Of a stretch of DNA of 9,682 nucleotides, positions 1 to 6,060 are shown in pieces. The notes under the pieces were generated by a model. The model was not told the DNA's origin. It saw only the letters and a list, made by a program, of their open reading frames with translations, and ran no database searches. Source of the DNA: Candidatus Aminicenantota bacterium (lineage in GTDB: Bacteria > Acidobacteriota > Aminicenantia > JAMOAD01); NCBI GenBank assembly GCA_027070475.1, contig JALXDT010000365.1:1-9682 (forward strand). The letters run 5' to 3'. The translations under genes were made by a program, and so were the position numbers. Numbering within the stretch: the first letter of the stretch is position 1; each line of letters starts with the position of its first letter.

Positions 1-85
1 TAAGTTCTAAAAAATATTTATGAAACGTGGAAATTATAGCGATTGGTCTTTTCGGTTATTTATTTATTTGGTTATTATAAATATT

Positions 86-1411
86 CTAGTAATCGCATTT
101 GTTTCTAATTTTATGTATATTAATGCCTTTTTTTAAAGTCTCCTTTATCATATCAGAAGTATAAATATTTTTAAAGCCAAACTTCTTAGCCTCACTGATT
201 CTTGCATCAACCATAAATGGAGGCATAATTTTACCTCCCAATGATATTTCCCCTATAAAAATGCTGTCATTTTCTATTTTTATTCCTTTTTTTGAGGAGA
301 TTAAAGATGCCGCAAGTGCAAGGTCAATGGCAGGGTCCTGAATATTCAGTCCTCCCGATACTTTTACAAAAACATCATCTTCATAGAATTTAATCCCTAA
401 TTTTTTTTCCATAACTGCAATAAGCATGGTTGCTCTGTTTCTATCAACTCCCGCAAACATTCTTCTCGGATTTCCTATGAAGGGAGATTTGCTCACCAGT
501 GATTGAATTTCCACAAGAAGAGGTCTCGAGCCTTCTATAGCAGCAAAAATTGAGATTCCACTTTCTCTTTCTCTGTTCTCCTCTCCCCAGAGATTAAATG
601 GATCATTCAAAGGTAAAAGTCCTTTTGAGGTAATTTCAAAAAGCCCTATTTCAAAAGAAGCTCCGAATCTATTTTTTATTGCTCTCAATATTCTTCCCTG
701 ATGAAATCTATCCCCTTCAAAGTATAAAACAGCATCAACAAGATGTTCAAGAACTTTGGGGCCTGCTATCTCCCCACCCTTTGTTATATGGCCTACAAGA
801 AATGTTGTAATAGCTCCTTTTTTTGAAACTTCTATGAGCTTTGAAGCCACCTCTCTAATTTGAACCACTGAGCCTGCCGAAAAGCTCATTGACTCAAAAA
901 AGACTGTTTGAATGGAATCAACTATCAAAAGATCGGGGACTGTTTTTTCAATTACACCCAATATCTCCTCAACCGAGTTTGTTGAAAGGATTAAAATATT
1001 TTCTCCCTTCAAGCCCAATCTGTCAGCTCTCAATTTTATCTGAGCTACAGACTCCTCTCCTGATACATAGAGAACCTTTTTTGAGTTTGAAACACTTTCC
1101 GCCACCTGTAAAAGAATTGTGGATTTTCCTATCCCCGGTTCTCCTCCAAGTAGGATAACTTCCCCCTTTACGAGTCCACCACCCAAAACTCTGTCAAATT
1201 CTTCTATTCCTGTTGAAAACCTTATCTCTTTTTCATTTTTTATATTAAAGAGAGAGACTATTTTACTTTCGTCAATTTCCTTTTTTACACTTTTTTTATC
1301 CTCTTTTTTTTCAACAAAAGTATTCCAATTCCCGCATTGAGGACATCTTCCTGTCCATTTTGTAGTTTTATAGCCACACTCAGAGCAAACATAATATTTT
1401 TTTTCTTTCAT
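86..1411 (-). CDS. radA: DNA repair protein RadA/Sms
   Basis: RadA is a RecA-like DNA helicase/ATPase that processes branched recombination intermediates together with RecA. The 441-residue product shows the full family architecture. An N-terminal zinc finger uses C9, C12, C23 and C26. The Walker A motif GEPGIGKST is at 90-98, Walker B (LLIVDS) at 161-166, and the RadA-specific KNRFG motif at 246-250. A C-terminal Lon-protease-like (S16) domain runs from about 285 to the end and includes NPRRMFAGVDRNR. The length is slightly below the usual 450-460. The last dozen or so residues do not look like the usual RadA ending, which may be a lineage trait. The start is fixed by the zinc finger beginning at residue 9. 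Only 4 bases separate it from the stop codon of the MCE gene upstream, and no Shine-Dalgarno sequence is visible, so translation is probably coupled to that gene. Confidence 0.97.
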   Translation of the reverse strand: MKEKKYYVCSECGYKTTKWTGRCPQCGNWNTFVEKKEDKKSVKKEIDESKIVSLFNIKNEKEIRFSTGIEEFDRVLGGGLVKGEVILLGGEPGIGKSTILLQVAESVSNSKKVLYVSGEESVAQIKLRADRLGLKGENILILSTNSVEEILGVIEKTVPDLLIVDSIQTVFFESMSFSAGSVVQIREVASKLIEVSKKGAITTFLVGHITKGGEIAGPKVLEHLVDAVLYFEGDRFHQGRILRAIKNRFGASFEIGLFEITSKGLLPLNDPFNLWGEENRERESGISIFAAIEGSRPLLVEIQSLVSKSPFIGNPRRMFAGVDRNRATMLIAVMEKKLGIKFYEDDVFVKVSGGLNIQDPAIDLALAASLISSKKGIKIENDSIFIGEISLGGKIMPPFMVDARISEAKKFGFKNIYTSDMIKETLKKGINIHKIRNKCDY

Positions 1412-1415
1412 TTTT

Positions 1416-2735
1416 TTATTTGTTGATATAGCTTAAGCCAAAGAAAATTTTATTCCCTTCCAATCTGTTTTCATATCCCCCCGTTAAACTGAAACCATAA
1501 AAGATTTTGTAAAAACCTGTTATCCTCCAGTAAGGAGTTGAACCTTTATTGAAATCTTTTAAAACAAAATCAAGGGTTAAATTATCTTTCGGAGTAAAGC
1601 CCAACCCCACTCCGAAGGTTGAGTCAATAATTCCCACCATAGGAGTAAATGCTCCAATCCTTTTTGCCCCATAGACAGAGTACAGGAAATTATCTTTATA
1701 CGGATCCTGCGTAAGCTCAAATCCTAAATAATTGTTTTCTTTTCTTATTCCTGTTTTTATAATATTTCTGAATCTGGAATCTCCATAATAATAAGAACCA
1801 AAACCATAGTAAATTTTCATGGAATCCTTTGATTCCACAATTCCTTTTAATCTATATACACTTTCCTTCAGCGAGACAACAGTTTTCTTTATATCTTTGT
1901 AGAGCTTATCATCTTTTAAAAGTTTCCCTGCAGTTCCCTCTCCGGAATTAATGATTTTTGCCATCTTGGATACCTCTTTAGCTATCTCTTCAAGATCTCC
2001 GCTGAGCTTTTTGAAGGATTCAAGTCCTCCTTTAACATTTCCTTTGTTTTTATTTACAATAGTTTCAAGTGATTTTGTAAGTCTGTCAATTCTCTTTGCT
2101 ATATCAAAAACGATTTCATTCAGATCATTCATACTTTGCTTTGTATCATTTAGCATCTGGGGAATAGCCTGTTTAATCTGTATTGCCGCAACTCTCACCT
2201 GATCCGAAGTTTCTGCCATATTCTTTAAAATTGTCTTTAATCTATACTCTCCCTCCTCCGATGTAAATATATTCTTTATTGTATCTCCAACCTGTTTGAG
2301 GTTTTGGCCGATTGAGTAAAATAGTGAACCTATCTGGTCAATTGAAAGAGGAGGGATCCCCTCTATTTTATCTCCATCCTTTAGAAAATCATCCTCAGTT
2401 TTACCGGGAATAATTTCAAGGTATTTTTCCCCCATTATTCCAAATGATGAAACAGTTGCCTTTGAATCTTTTCTGATTTTTATATCATGGGTTATGAGCA
2501 TTTTAACTTCAGCCTTTCCCCCTTTAAGATAAATATCCACAACCTTTCCTATCTTAACACCTGCAAGCCTTACGGGAGCTCCTTTTAAAAGAGCAGCAGT
2601 TTGATCAAAATCCGTGTAGATTGTAAAACCTGTATTTTTAAAACTCAAATTTATCTCTCCTACCTTTATTATAAGGTAAAAGAATATAATCAATCCGATT
2701 ACAATAAAAAGTCCGACCTTTGATTCTTTTCTCAT
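1416..2735 (-). CDS. MCE/MlaD-family lipid-transport protein with beta-rich C-terminal domain
   Basis: MCE proteins are the substrate-binding, periplasm-facing part of lipid transporters of the Mla/Mce type in diderm bacteria. Seen here in 439 residues: a short basic N-terminus and one membrane anchor at about 8-25; an MCE domain at about 36-125 (VRLAGVKIGKV at 55-65, SFGIMGEKYLEI at 97-108); a long helical region at about 130-300 that would form a coiled coil or tunnel; and the INSGEGTAGKLLKDDKLY signature at 262-279, common in this family. From about 305 to the end the sequence changes to alternating aromatic/polar strands (for example MKIYYGFGSYYYGDSRF), giving perhaps 8-10 beta strands, unlike E. 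coli MlaD (about 180 residues). The Shine-Dalgarno AGGAG is at 2743-2747, 7 bases before ATG. No MlaE permease or MlaF ATPase gene is in the window. It is followed closely by radA. The MCE family call is firm; the substrate is unknown. Confidence 0.92.
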   Translation of the reverse strand: MRKESKVGLFIVIGLIIFFYLIIKVGEINLSFKNTGFTIYTDFDQTAALLKGAPVRLAGVKIGKVVDIYLKGGKAEVKMLITHDIKIRKDSKATVSSFGIMGEKYLEIIPGKTEDDFLKDGDKIEGIPPLSIDQIGSLFYSIGQNLKQVGDTIKNIFTSEEGEYRLKTILKNMAETSDQVRVAAIQIKQAIPQMLNDTKQSMNDLNEIVFDIAKRIDRLTKSLETIVNKNKGNVKGGLESFKKLSGDLEEIAKEVSKMAKIINSGEGTAGKLLKDDKLYKDIKKTVVSLKESVYRLKGIVESKDSMKIYYGFGSYYYGDSRFRNIIKTGIRKENNYLGFELTQDPYKDNFLYSVYGAKRIGAFTPMVGIIDSTFGVGLGFTPKDNLTLDFVLKDFNKGSTPYWRITGFYKIFYGFSLTGGYENRLEGNKIFFGLSYINK

Positions 2736-2754
2736 TTAAAAACTCCTGAAATAT

Positions 2755-2783
2755 AATATAACAAATATGGAAATTTTTGGCAA
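2755..2783 (-). promoter_or_regulatory. Candidate sigma-70-type promoter for the MCE gene and radA
   Basis: On the minus strand TTGCCA (2778-2783) and TATATT (2755-2760) are separated by exactly 17 bases. Each matches the sigma-70 consensus at five of six positions. Transcription would start near 2748, giving a very short leader that still includes the AGGAG ribosome-binding site at 2743-2747. The AT-rich surroundings make chance matches likely, so this is a moderate call. Confidence 0.42.
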
Positions 2784-2796
2784 AAGGGAAAGGGAT

Positions 2797-2817
2797 GTGA
2801 ATAGTGAATTGCGAATC
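2797..2817. repeat. Heptamer array GTGAATA/GTGAATT/GCGAATC
   Basis: Three consecutive 7-base units read GTGAATA, GTGAATT, GCGAATC on the plus strand, all of the form G-N-GAAT-N. They are preceded by GGGATGTGA (2792-2800), a string that recurs at 4550-4558 in the other gap. The array lies between the MCE promoter and the palindrome of repeat copy 1, and belongs to the same 7-base-period family as the arrays nearby. Confidence 0.5.
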
Positions 2818-2832
2818 GGAGTAATAAATATT

Positions 2833-2963
2833 GTAAGGGCAATTCATGAATTGCCCCTACAGTTAATTATAAAAAACAACAAACAACATCAAACCAACAA
2901 CATTCAAAATCAGCTCAAGGCTCAAGGCTCAAGGCTCAATGCTTATAAAGGGCTCAAAGCTAA
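2833..2963. repeat. Composite intergenic repeat, copy 1 (palindrome + A/C spacer + heptamers)
   Basis: Three modules read left to right on the plus strand. (a) A 28-base near-perfect palindrome at 2833-2860 (two 14-base arms, GTAAGGGCAATTCA and TGAATTGCCCCTAC, one mismatched pair). (b) A spacer beginning TTAATTAT, rich in CAAACAACA-like runs, ending TTCAAAATCA. (c) A tandem array of GCTCAAG x3 and GCTCAAT (2913-2940), then a degenerate stretch and GCTCAAA (2952-2958) followed by GCTAA. The same modules occur in the same order and orientation at 4769-4880. It lies 3' of the ATPase gene and 5' of the MCE gene. The palindrome is not followed by a T-run on either strand, so it is not an obvious intrinsic terminator. 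Confidence 0.85.
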
Positions 2964-2967
2964 TATT

Positions 2968-3009
2968 ATTTCTCACTTCCAACTTCTCAGTTCCCACTTC
3001 CCAGTTCCC
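2968..3009. repeat. Heptamer array of AGTTCCC/ACTTCCC type
   Basis: Six consecutive 7-base units on the plus strand: ATTTCTC (degenerate), ACTTCCA, ACTTCTC, AGTTCCC, ACTTCCC, AGTTCCC. Units alternate mainly at the second base. The array ends two bases before the stop codon of the ATPase gene (3012-3014), so it lies immediately 3' of that gene. Heptanucleotide short tandem repeats of this general kind are known from filamentous cyanobacteria (STRR sequences); this resemblance is in period, not proof of relationship. Confidence 0.8.
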
Positions 3010-3011
3010 GG

Positions 3012-4310
3012 TTATTGCTCAGTTAACCATTTCCATAAAGGTTTATAAACAATAGTTTTCCCGTCTATTTCTTCCTTATTTTCATAATCATAGGTTATTA
3101 TTAACAAATCATTGCATTTCAAAATATCCGAAGCTTTTAACAAACTCTTAATCTCTCTCTTTTCAATCTCATCCTTATTTGAGATATATGTTACCTGTAT
3201 TAATCTGATAATTTTATCCCCCTCTTTTATTATAAAATCAACTTCCCTTTGCTTATAATCTTTCCAATAATAAACTTCTCTTTTAGGATATAAGTAGCTC
3301 TTTCGCCTTAATAGTTCAACAGCCACAAGGTTCTCCATTATTTTCCCCTTGTTTTGAGAAAACTTGAACCCCGAAGAATTGAATAGTCCGTGATCAATTG
3401 AATAAACCTTTCTCTGGGACAAAATTTGTCGTTTCAAGGAGTAAGAGAATTTTCTTATGAAAAATAAAAGTTTGGCTTCTTCAAAATACCTTGAAAATCT
3501 TTCCACACTATCCAGGGAAAGTCCTACAACATCTTTTAATCTATTATAAGATTGCAGGGTTGCTATATGTGAAATATATAAAGAACCTAATTCTTCAATT
3601 TTTCTTATCTCTTTTATTCTATAACGAACAACTATATCTTTCACTATAATATCATTAAGATATTGCCTGAGGATTGCCATTTTTTCTTGTTTGTTTTCTG
3701 TCAAAGCAATTTCAGGAAATCCTCCGAACAACATATAATTTTCCAGTTCACTTTTTATCCTTATCTTTTGTTTGTATAATTCAATACCACCCACATTAAC
3801 TTCCTTCCAATTCAAAAATTCTTTAAAACTCAAAGGGAATAATTCAAAATCAATATGTCTCCCGGTCAAAACACTTGAATATTCGCTGCTTAATAGTTTA
3901 GAGGAGGAACCTGTTACAATCACTTTAACCTTTTTCGCTTCTTGAAAGTATCTTGCCGCTCTTTCCCATCCTTCAACATTTTGAACTTCATCAAGTATTA
4001 ATAGTTCCGGAAGGTCTCCTTTGCTTATTTTTTGCTGGTAAATTTCAACAACTTTTAATATCTCTTCACTTGTTATGTTCTTTAATCTCGGGTCTTCAAA
4101 ATTCAAGAATAAAGTTTTTATTTTATTCAGTTTCTTTGCCAATAAATAAGTTAGTTTACTCTTTCCGCTTCTCCTTACCCCTGTTATTGTCAGGATAATA
4201 TTTGATTTTGGAATTTTAGGAATAATCAGTCGATTTTTTAATTTTTCATTCATATTCCCCCATAAATTCCAATCCAAAAGAGTATCAAGTATCAAATCTT
4301 CTCTCAACAT
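3012..4310 (-). CDS. AAA_14/DUF4143-family ATPase, function unknown
   Basis: This 432-residue protein belongs to the AAA_14 plus DUF4143 ATPase family, which is scattered among bacteria and archaea and has no settled function. Visible motifs are Walker A GVRRSGKSK at 44-52 (K50), Walker B LLILDEVQN at 103-111 (D107, E108), a sensor-like segment VTGSSSKLL at 132-140, and the conserved GRHIDFELFPLSF stretch at 150-162. The DUF4143 part runs from about 215 to 380. Near the end E326, REVDFII (355-361) and IQVTY (371-375) sit where related families carry PD-(D/E)XK nuclease-fold motifs, but the usual final lysine is replaced by T374. There is no signal peptide or membrane segment, so it should be cytoplasmic. 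The start is supported by GGAGG at 4318-4322, 7 bases upstream. It has its own promoter and leader hairpin and is bracketed by repeats, which suggests it arrived separately from its neighbours. Confidence 0.9.
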   Translation of the reverse strand: MLREDLILDTLLDWNLWGNMNEKLKNRLIIPKIPKSNIILTITGVRRSGKSKLTYLLAKKLNKIKTLFLNFEDPRLKNITSEEILKVVEIYQQKISKGDLPELLILDEVQNVEGWERAARYFQEAKKVKVIVTGSSSKLLSSEYSSVLTGRHIDFELFPLSFKEFLNWKEVNVGGIELYKQKIRIKSELENYMLFGGFPEIALTENKQEKMAILRQYLNDIIVKDIVVRYRIKEIRKIEELGSLYISHIATLQSYNRLKDVVGLSLDSVERFSRYFEEAKLLFFIRKFSYSLKRQILSQRKVYSIDHGLFNSSGFKFSQNKGKIMENLVAVELLRRKSYLYPKREVYYWKDYKQREVDFIIKEGDKIIRLIQVTYISNKDEIEKREIKSLLKASDILKCNDLLIITYDYENKEEIDGKTIVYKPLWKWLTEQ

Positions 4311-4337
4311 AAATAAACCTCCAATAATTATTAATCT

Positions 4338-4367
4338 ATCGGTAGTTTTTGGTCAAAAGCTACCGAT
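4338..4367 (-). promoter_or_regulatory. Leader hairpin/palindrome upstream of the ATPase gene
   Basis: The arms ATCGGTAG (4338-4345) and CTACCGAT (4360-4367) are perfect complements. They extend inward through one imperfect pair and four A-T pairs to a 4-base loop, so the whole 30-base element folds as a near-complete hairpin. It would lie about 13-42 bases into the predicted transcript and ends 15 bases before the GGAGG ribosome-binding site. It could be an operator for a dimeric regulator or an RNA stem controlling translation or stability; the sequence cannot distinguish these. Confidence 0.6.
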
Positions 4368-4386
4368 TTGATACTAAATATTTACT

Positions 4387-4415
4387 ATTATAGCTAAATA
4401 ATTTTCTTTTTTCAA
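4387..4415 (-). promoter_or_regulatory. Sigma-70-type promoter for the ATPase gene
   Basis: On the minus strand TTGAAA (4410-4415) and a perfect TATAAT (4387-4392) are separated by 17 bases. This is the best promoter match in the window. Transcription would start near 4380, giving a leader of about 70 bases that contains the hairpin at 4338-4367 and the GGAGG site. It implies that the ATPase gene is transcribed independently of the amidohydrolase unit upstream. Confidence 0.65.
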
Positions 4416-4638
4416 TAATACTATCTTTCAGTAAGATTTTTTTGACGCAAAGTGGTATGAAAAATTATTGTAGTGATGTGAGTTAGGGTACAAAAAAACA
4501 TAAGATATCTTGCCGAAAACATTTATATATCAATAAAAACAGATGTGACGGGATGTGATTAACATAATTAAAACAGAAAAATAATCAGGATTGAAAGCTA
4601 TGATGATGTTGTAATTTTTTCTTAAATATTGTATTGAT

Positions 4639-4674
4639 AGCTTTGAGCATTGAGGAATTTGGGAATTGGGAATT
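4639..4674. repeat. Inverted fragment of the composite repeat plus GGGAATT heptamers
   Basis: AGCTTTGAGCATTGAG (4639-4654) is the reverse complement of the GCTCAAT...GCTCAAAGCT end of copies 1 and 2. Against copy 2 it lacks exactly one 7-base unit. It runs directly into a GAGGAATTT segment and two perfect GGGAATT units (4661-4667, 4668-4674). These resemble the heptamers beside copy 1, where the same two kinds of array are also neighbours but joined in a different order. Confidence 0.65.
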
Positions 4675-4680
4675 GGTATA

Positions 4681-4736
4681 TTAAATCAGAAACATATTAA
4701 ATTATAAATTGTTATTCGGTAATTTTAAATCAGAAA
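4681..4736. repeat. Direct repeat pair TTAAATCAGAAA
   Basis: The 12-base string TTAAATCAGAAA occurs at 4681-4692 and again at 4725-4736, 44 bases apart start to start. Both are preceded by GGTA and a few A/T bases, so the similarity extends slightly further. In DNA this AT-rich some matching is expected, but the length is above what I would ignore. No function is evident. Confidence 0.45.
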
Positions 4737-4768
4737 TCCTTGTTTATTATTAAATGGAGAATCATACG

Positions 4769-4880
4769 GTAGGGGCAATTCACGAATTGCCCTACGGTTA
4801 ATTATATTTTATTAAAATTTACAAACAACAACAAACCAAAAACATCCAAAATCAGCTCAATGCTCATGGCTCAAAGCTAA
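4769..4880. repeat. Composite intergenic repeat, copy 2 (palindrome + A/C spacer + heptamers)
   Basis: The module order and orientation match copy 1 at 2833-2963. An imperfect palindrome lies at 4769-4795, with arms built on TAGGGGCAATTC and GAATTGCCCTA, one bulged G and a small loop. Then comes a spacer beginning TTAATTAT with ACAAACAACAACAAACC and ending ATCCAAAATCA. The heptamers are GCTCAAT, GCTCATG, GCTCAAA and a final GCTAA. Copy 2 has fewer heptamer units than copy 1. Its end abuts the stop codon of the amidohydrolase gene (4884-4886), so like copy 1 it lies directly 3' of a minus-strand gene. Confidence 0.85.
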
Positions 4881-4883
4881 CAA

Positions 4884-6050
4884 TCAACTTTCCTTCAAAT
4901 AACTAACAGCATACTCTATGTGAAGGGTTGTGCCTAATAGCAGCGCATCTTCATCTATGTCAAATTTCGGATGGTGGTGGGGAAAATCTGTTCCCTTTTC
5001 TTTGTTGCCGGAGCCCACAAATATGAATACTCCCGGCACCTTTTTTAAATAATAGGCAAAATCCTCAGCTCCCATCATCTTTTTTAGTGAAAAGTAAAGT
5101 GAATCTTTCCCATAGAGGGATTCAGCGCACTTTCTTGCGAATTTAACGGATTCTTCATCATTTTTTACGGGAGGAGGGCCCCAGATATACTTCATCTCTG
5201 CTTCTCCCCTGTAAGTTTTTGCAATTCCCTTTGAAATTCTCTCTATCTTCTCAGATATTAATTTTCTAATATCTTCATTGAAAGTTCTCACCGTTCCCTC
5301 TAAAAGTGCTTCATGGGCGATTATATTGTACCTTGTTCCTGAAACAAGCTTTCCCACACTTACAACAGCAGGCTCAAGGGGATCTATCTCTCTGCTGACT
5401 ATTGTTTGAAGATTTAATACTATAGAGGCTCCTATAACAGCTGCATCAACTCCCTGATGGGGCATTGAGCCATGCCCCCCTTTTCCCTTTATTTTAATGG
5501 AGAAAAGATCTGCCGAAGCCATTATCTCACCGGGCATAATTGAAAATTTTCCTGTTGGTATTCCGCTCCATAAATGGATTCCGAAAATATTATCAACTCC
5601 TTCAAGTCCACCCTCTTCTATTATTTTCTTTGCTCCTTCGCCAAGTTCTTCAGCCGGCTGAAAAATCAGTCTTACCTCTCCCGAAAGCTCTTTCTCATGT
5701 TTTTTCAAAATCTTTGCAGCTCCCAAAAGCATGGCAGTATGGCCATCATGCCCGCAGGCATGCATCAATCCCTTTTTTAAAGATTTATACTCTTTATCAT
5801 TTAACTCCTCTATTTCAAGTGCATCAATGTCAGCTCTCAGGGCTACGGTTTTGCCCTTGTTTTCCCCTATTGTTGCTATAATCCCTGTTCCTGCTATGCT
5901 TTTGTATGGAATATTCTCTTTTTCAAGCTTATTCTTTATTCTCTCTGAAGTTTCAAACTCTTTCCAGCTCGGTTCGGGATTTTTGTGAAACTCCCTTCTC
6001 AGATTTACTATATAGTCTTTGATTTCATTAACTTCCTTTTTAATATCCAT
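4884..6050 (-). CDS. M20-family (M20D) metal-dependent amidohydrolase/peptidase
   Basis: M20D enzymes hydrolyse N-acyl amino acids, hippurate, IAA-amino-acid conjugates or small peptides using a two-metal centre. The 388-residue length is typical. The metal and catalytic set is complete: HACGHDGH at 97-104 (C99, H101), QPAEE at 131-135 (E134/E135), GIHLW at 157-161 (H159), and PHHHPKFD at 357-364 (probable ligand H359). LRADIDAL (71-78) and the dimerisation-domain signature GGHGSMPHQGVDA (191-203) are also present. There is no signal peptide, so it should be cytoplasmic. AAGGAG at 6057-6062 lies 6 bases before ATG and overlaps the stop codon of the transporter gene upstream, indicating coupled translation. 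The family is certain; the substrate is not, since M20D specificity cannot be read from motifs. The adjacent transporter and GGT suggest peptide or amino-acid-conjugate catabolism. Confidence 0.95.
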   Translation of the reverse strand: MDIKKEVNEIKDYIVNLRREFHKNPEPSWKEFETSERIKNKLEKENIPYKSIAGTGIIATIGENKGKTVALRADIDALEIEELNDKEYKSLKKGLMHACGHDGHTAMLLGAAKILKKHEKELSGEVRLIFQPAEELGEGAKKIIEEGGLEGVDNIFGIHLWSGIPTGKFSIMPGEIMASADLFSIKIKGKGGHGSMPHQGVDAAVIGASIVLNLQTIVSREIDPLEPAVVSVGKLVSGTRYNIIAHEALLEGTVRTFNEDIRKLISEKIERISKGIAKTYRGEAEMKYIWGPPPVKNDEESVKFARKCAESLYGKDSLYFSLKKMMGAEDFAYYLKKVPGVFIFVGSGNKEKGTDFPHHHPKFDIDEDALLLGTTLHIEYAVSYLKES

Positions 6051-6060
6051 TTTTAACTCC

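Larger units (their letters stand above)
4416..4768. other. Non-coding AT-rich gap with short repeats
   Basis: No credible gene is present in this part of the 573-base gap between the amidohydrolase and ATPase genes. It holds GATGTGA three times (4475-4481, 4542-4548, 4552-4558, the last two spaced 10 bases apart), complementary 8-base arms AAAGCTAT/ATAGCTTT (4594-4601 and 4637-4644), an inverted fragment of the composite repeat, and a direct repeat (both listed separately). Nothing resembles a tRNA, a riboswitch or a strong intrinsic terminator. Confidence 0.6.

Noticed and set aside
33..38. Minus-strand TATAAT downstream of radA as promoter for a next gene
   Set aside because: No -35-like hexamer is found at 16-18 bases and no gene start is visible before the window edge.
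2833..2860. Intrinsic terminator for the ATPase gene
   Set aside because: The stem is suitable, but the minus strand continues TTACAATATTT without a T-run and it lies about 150 bases past the stop codon. The same holds for 4769-4795 after the amidohydrolase gene.
2913..3009. CRISPR array
   Set aside because: The repeats are 7 bases long and contiguous, without unique spacers of 25-40 bases, and there are no cas genes.
2638..3048. Short frames across the MCE gene start and the repeat region on both strands
   Set aside because: Their codons are repeat units and promoter DNA, with no conserved motif; the repeats explain them better.
4422..4443. Plus-strand terminator-like stem ATCTT-TCAGT-AAGAT with following T-run
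   Set aside because: The stem is only 5 AT-rich pairs and there is no plus-strand gene to terminate.
4442..4471. Plus-strand promoter, TTGACG with TATTGT at 18 bases
   Set aside because: The -10 match is weak (four of six) and no gene or obvious RNA follows on that strand.
4594..4644. AAAGCTAT/ATAGCTTT inverted arms as a structured RNA
   Set aside because: Only 8 pairs with a 35-base loop in AT-rich DNA, and the right arm is part of the inverted repeat fragment.
5540..5988. Plus-strand open frames opposite the amidohydrolase gene, up to 113 codons
   Set aside because: They are mirror frames of a strongly conserved M20 gene, have no ribosome-binding site and no recognisable domain.
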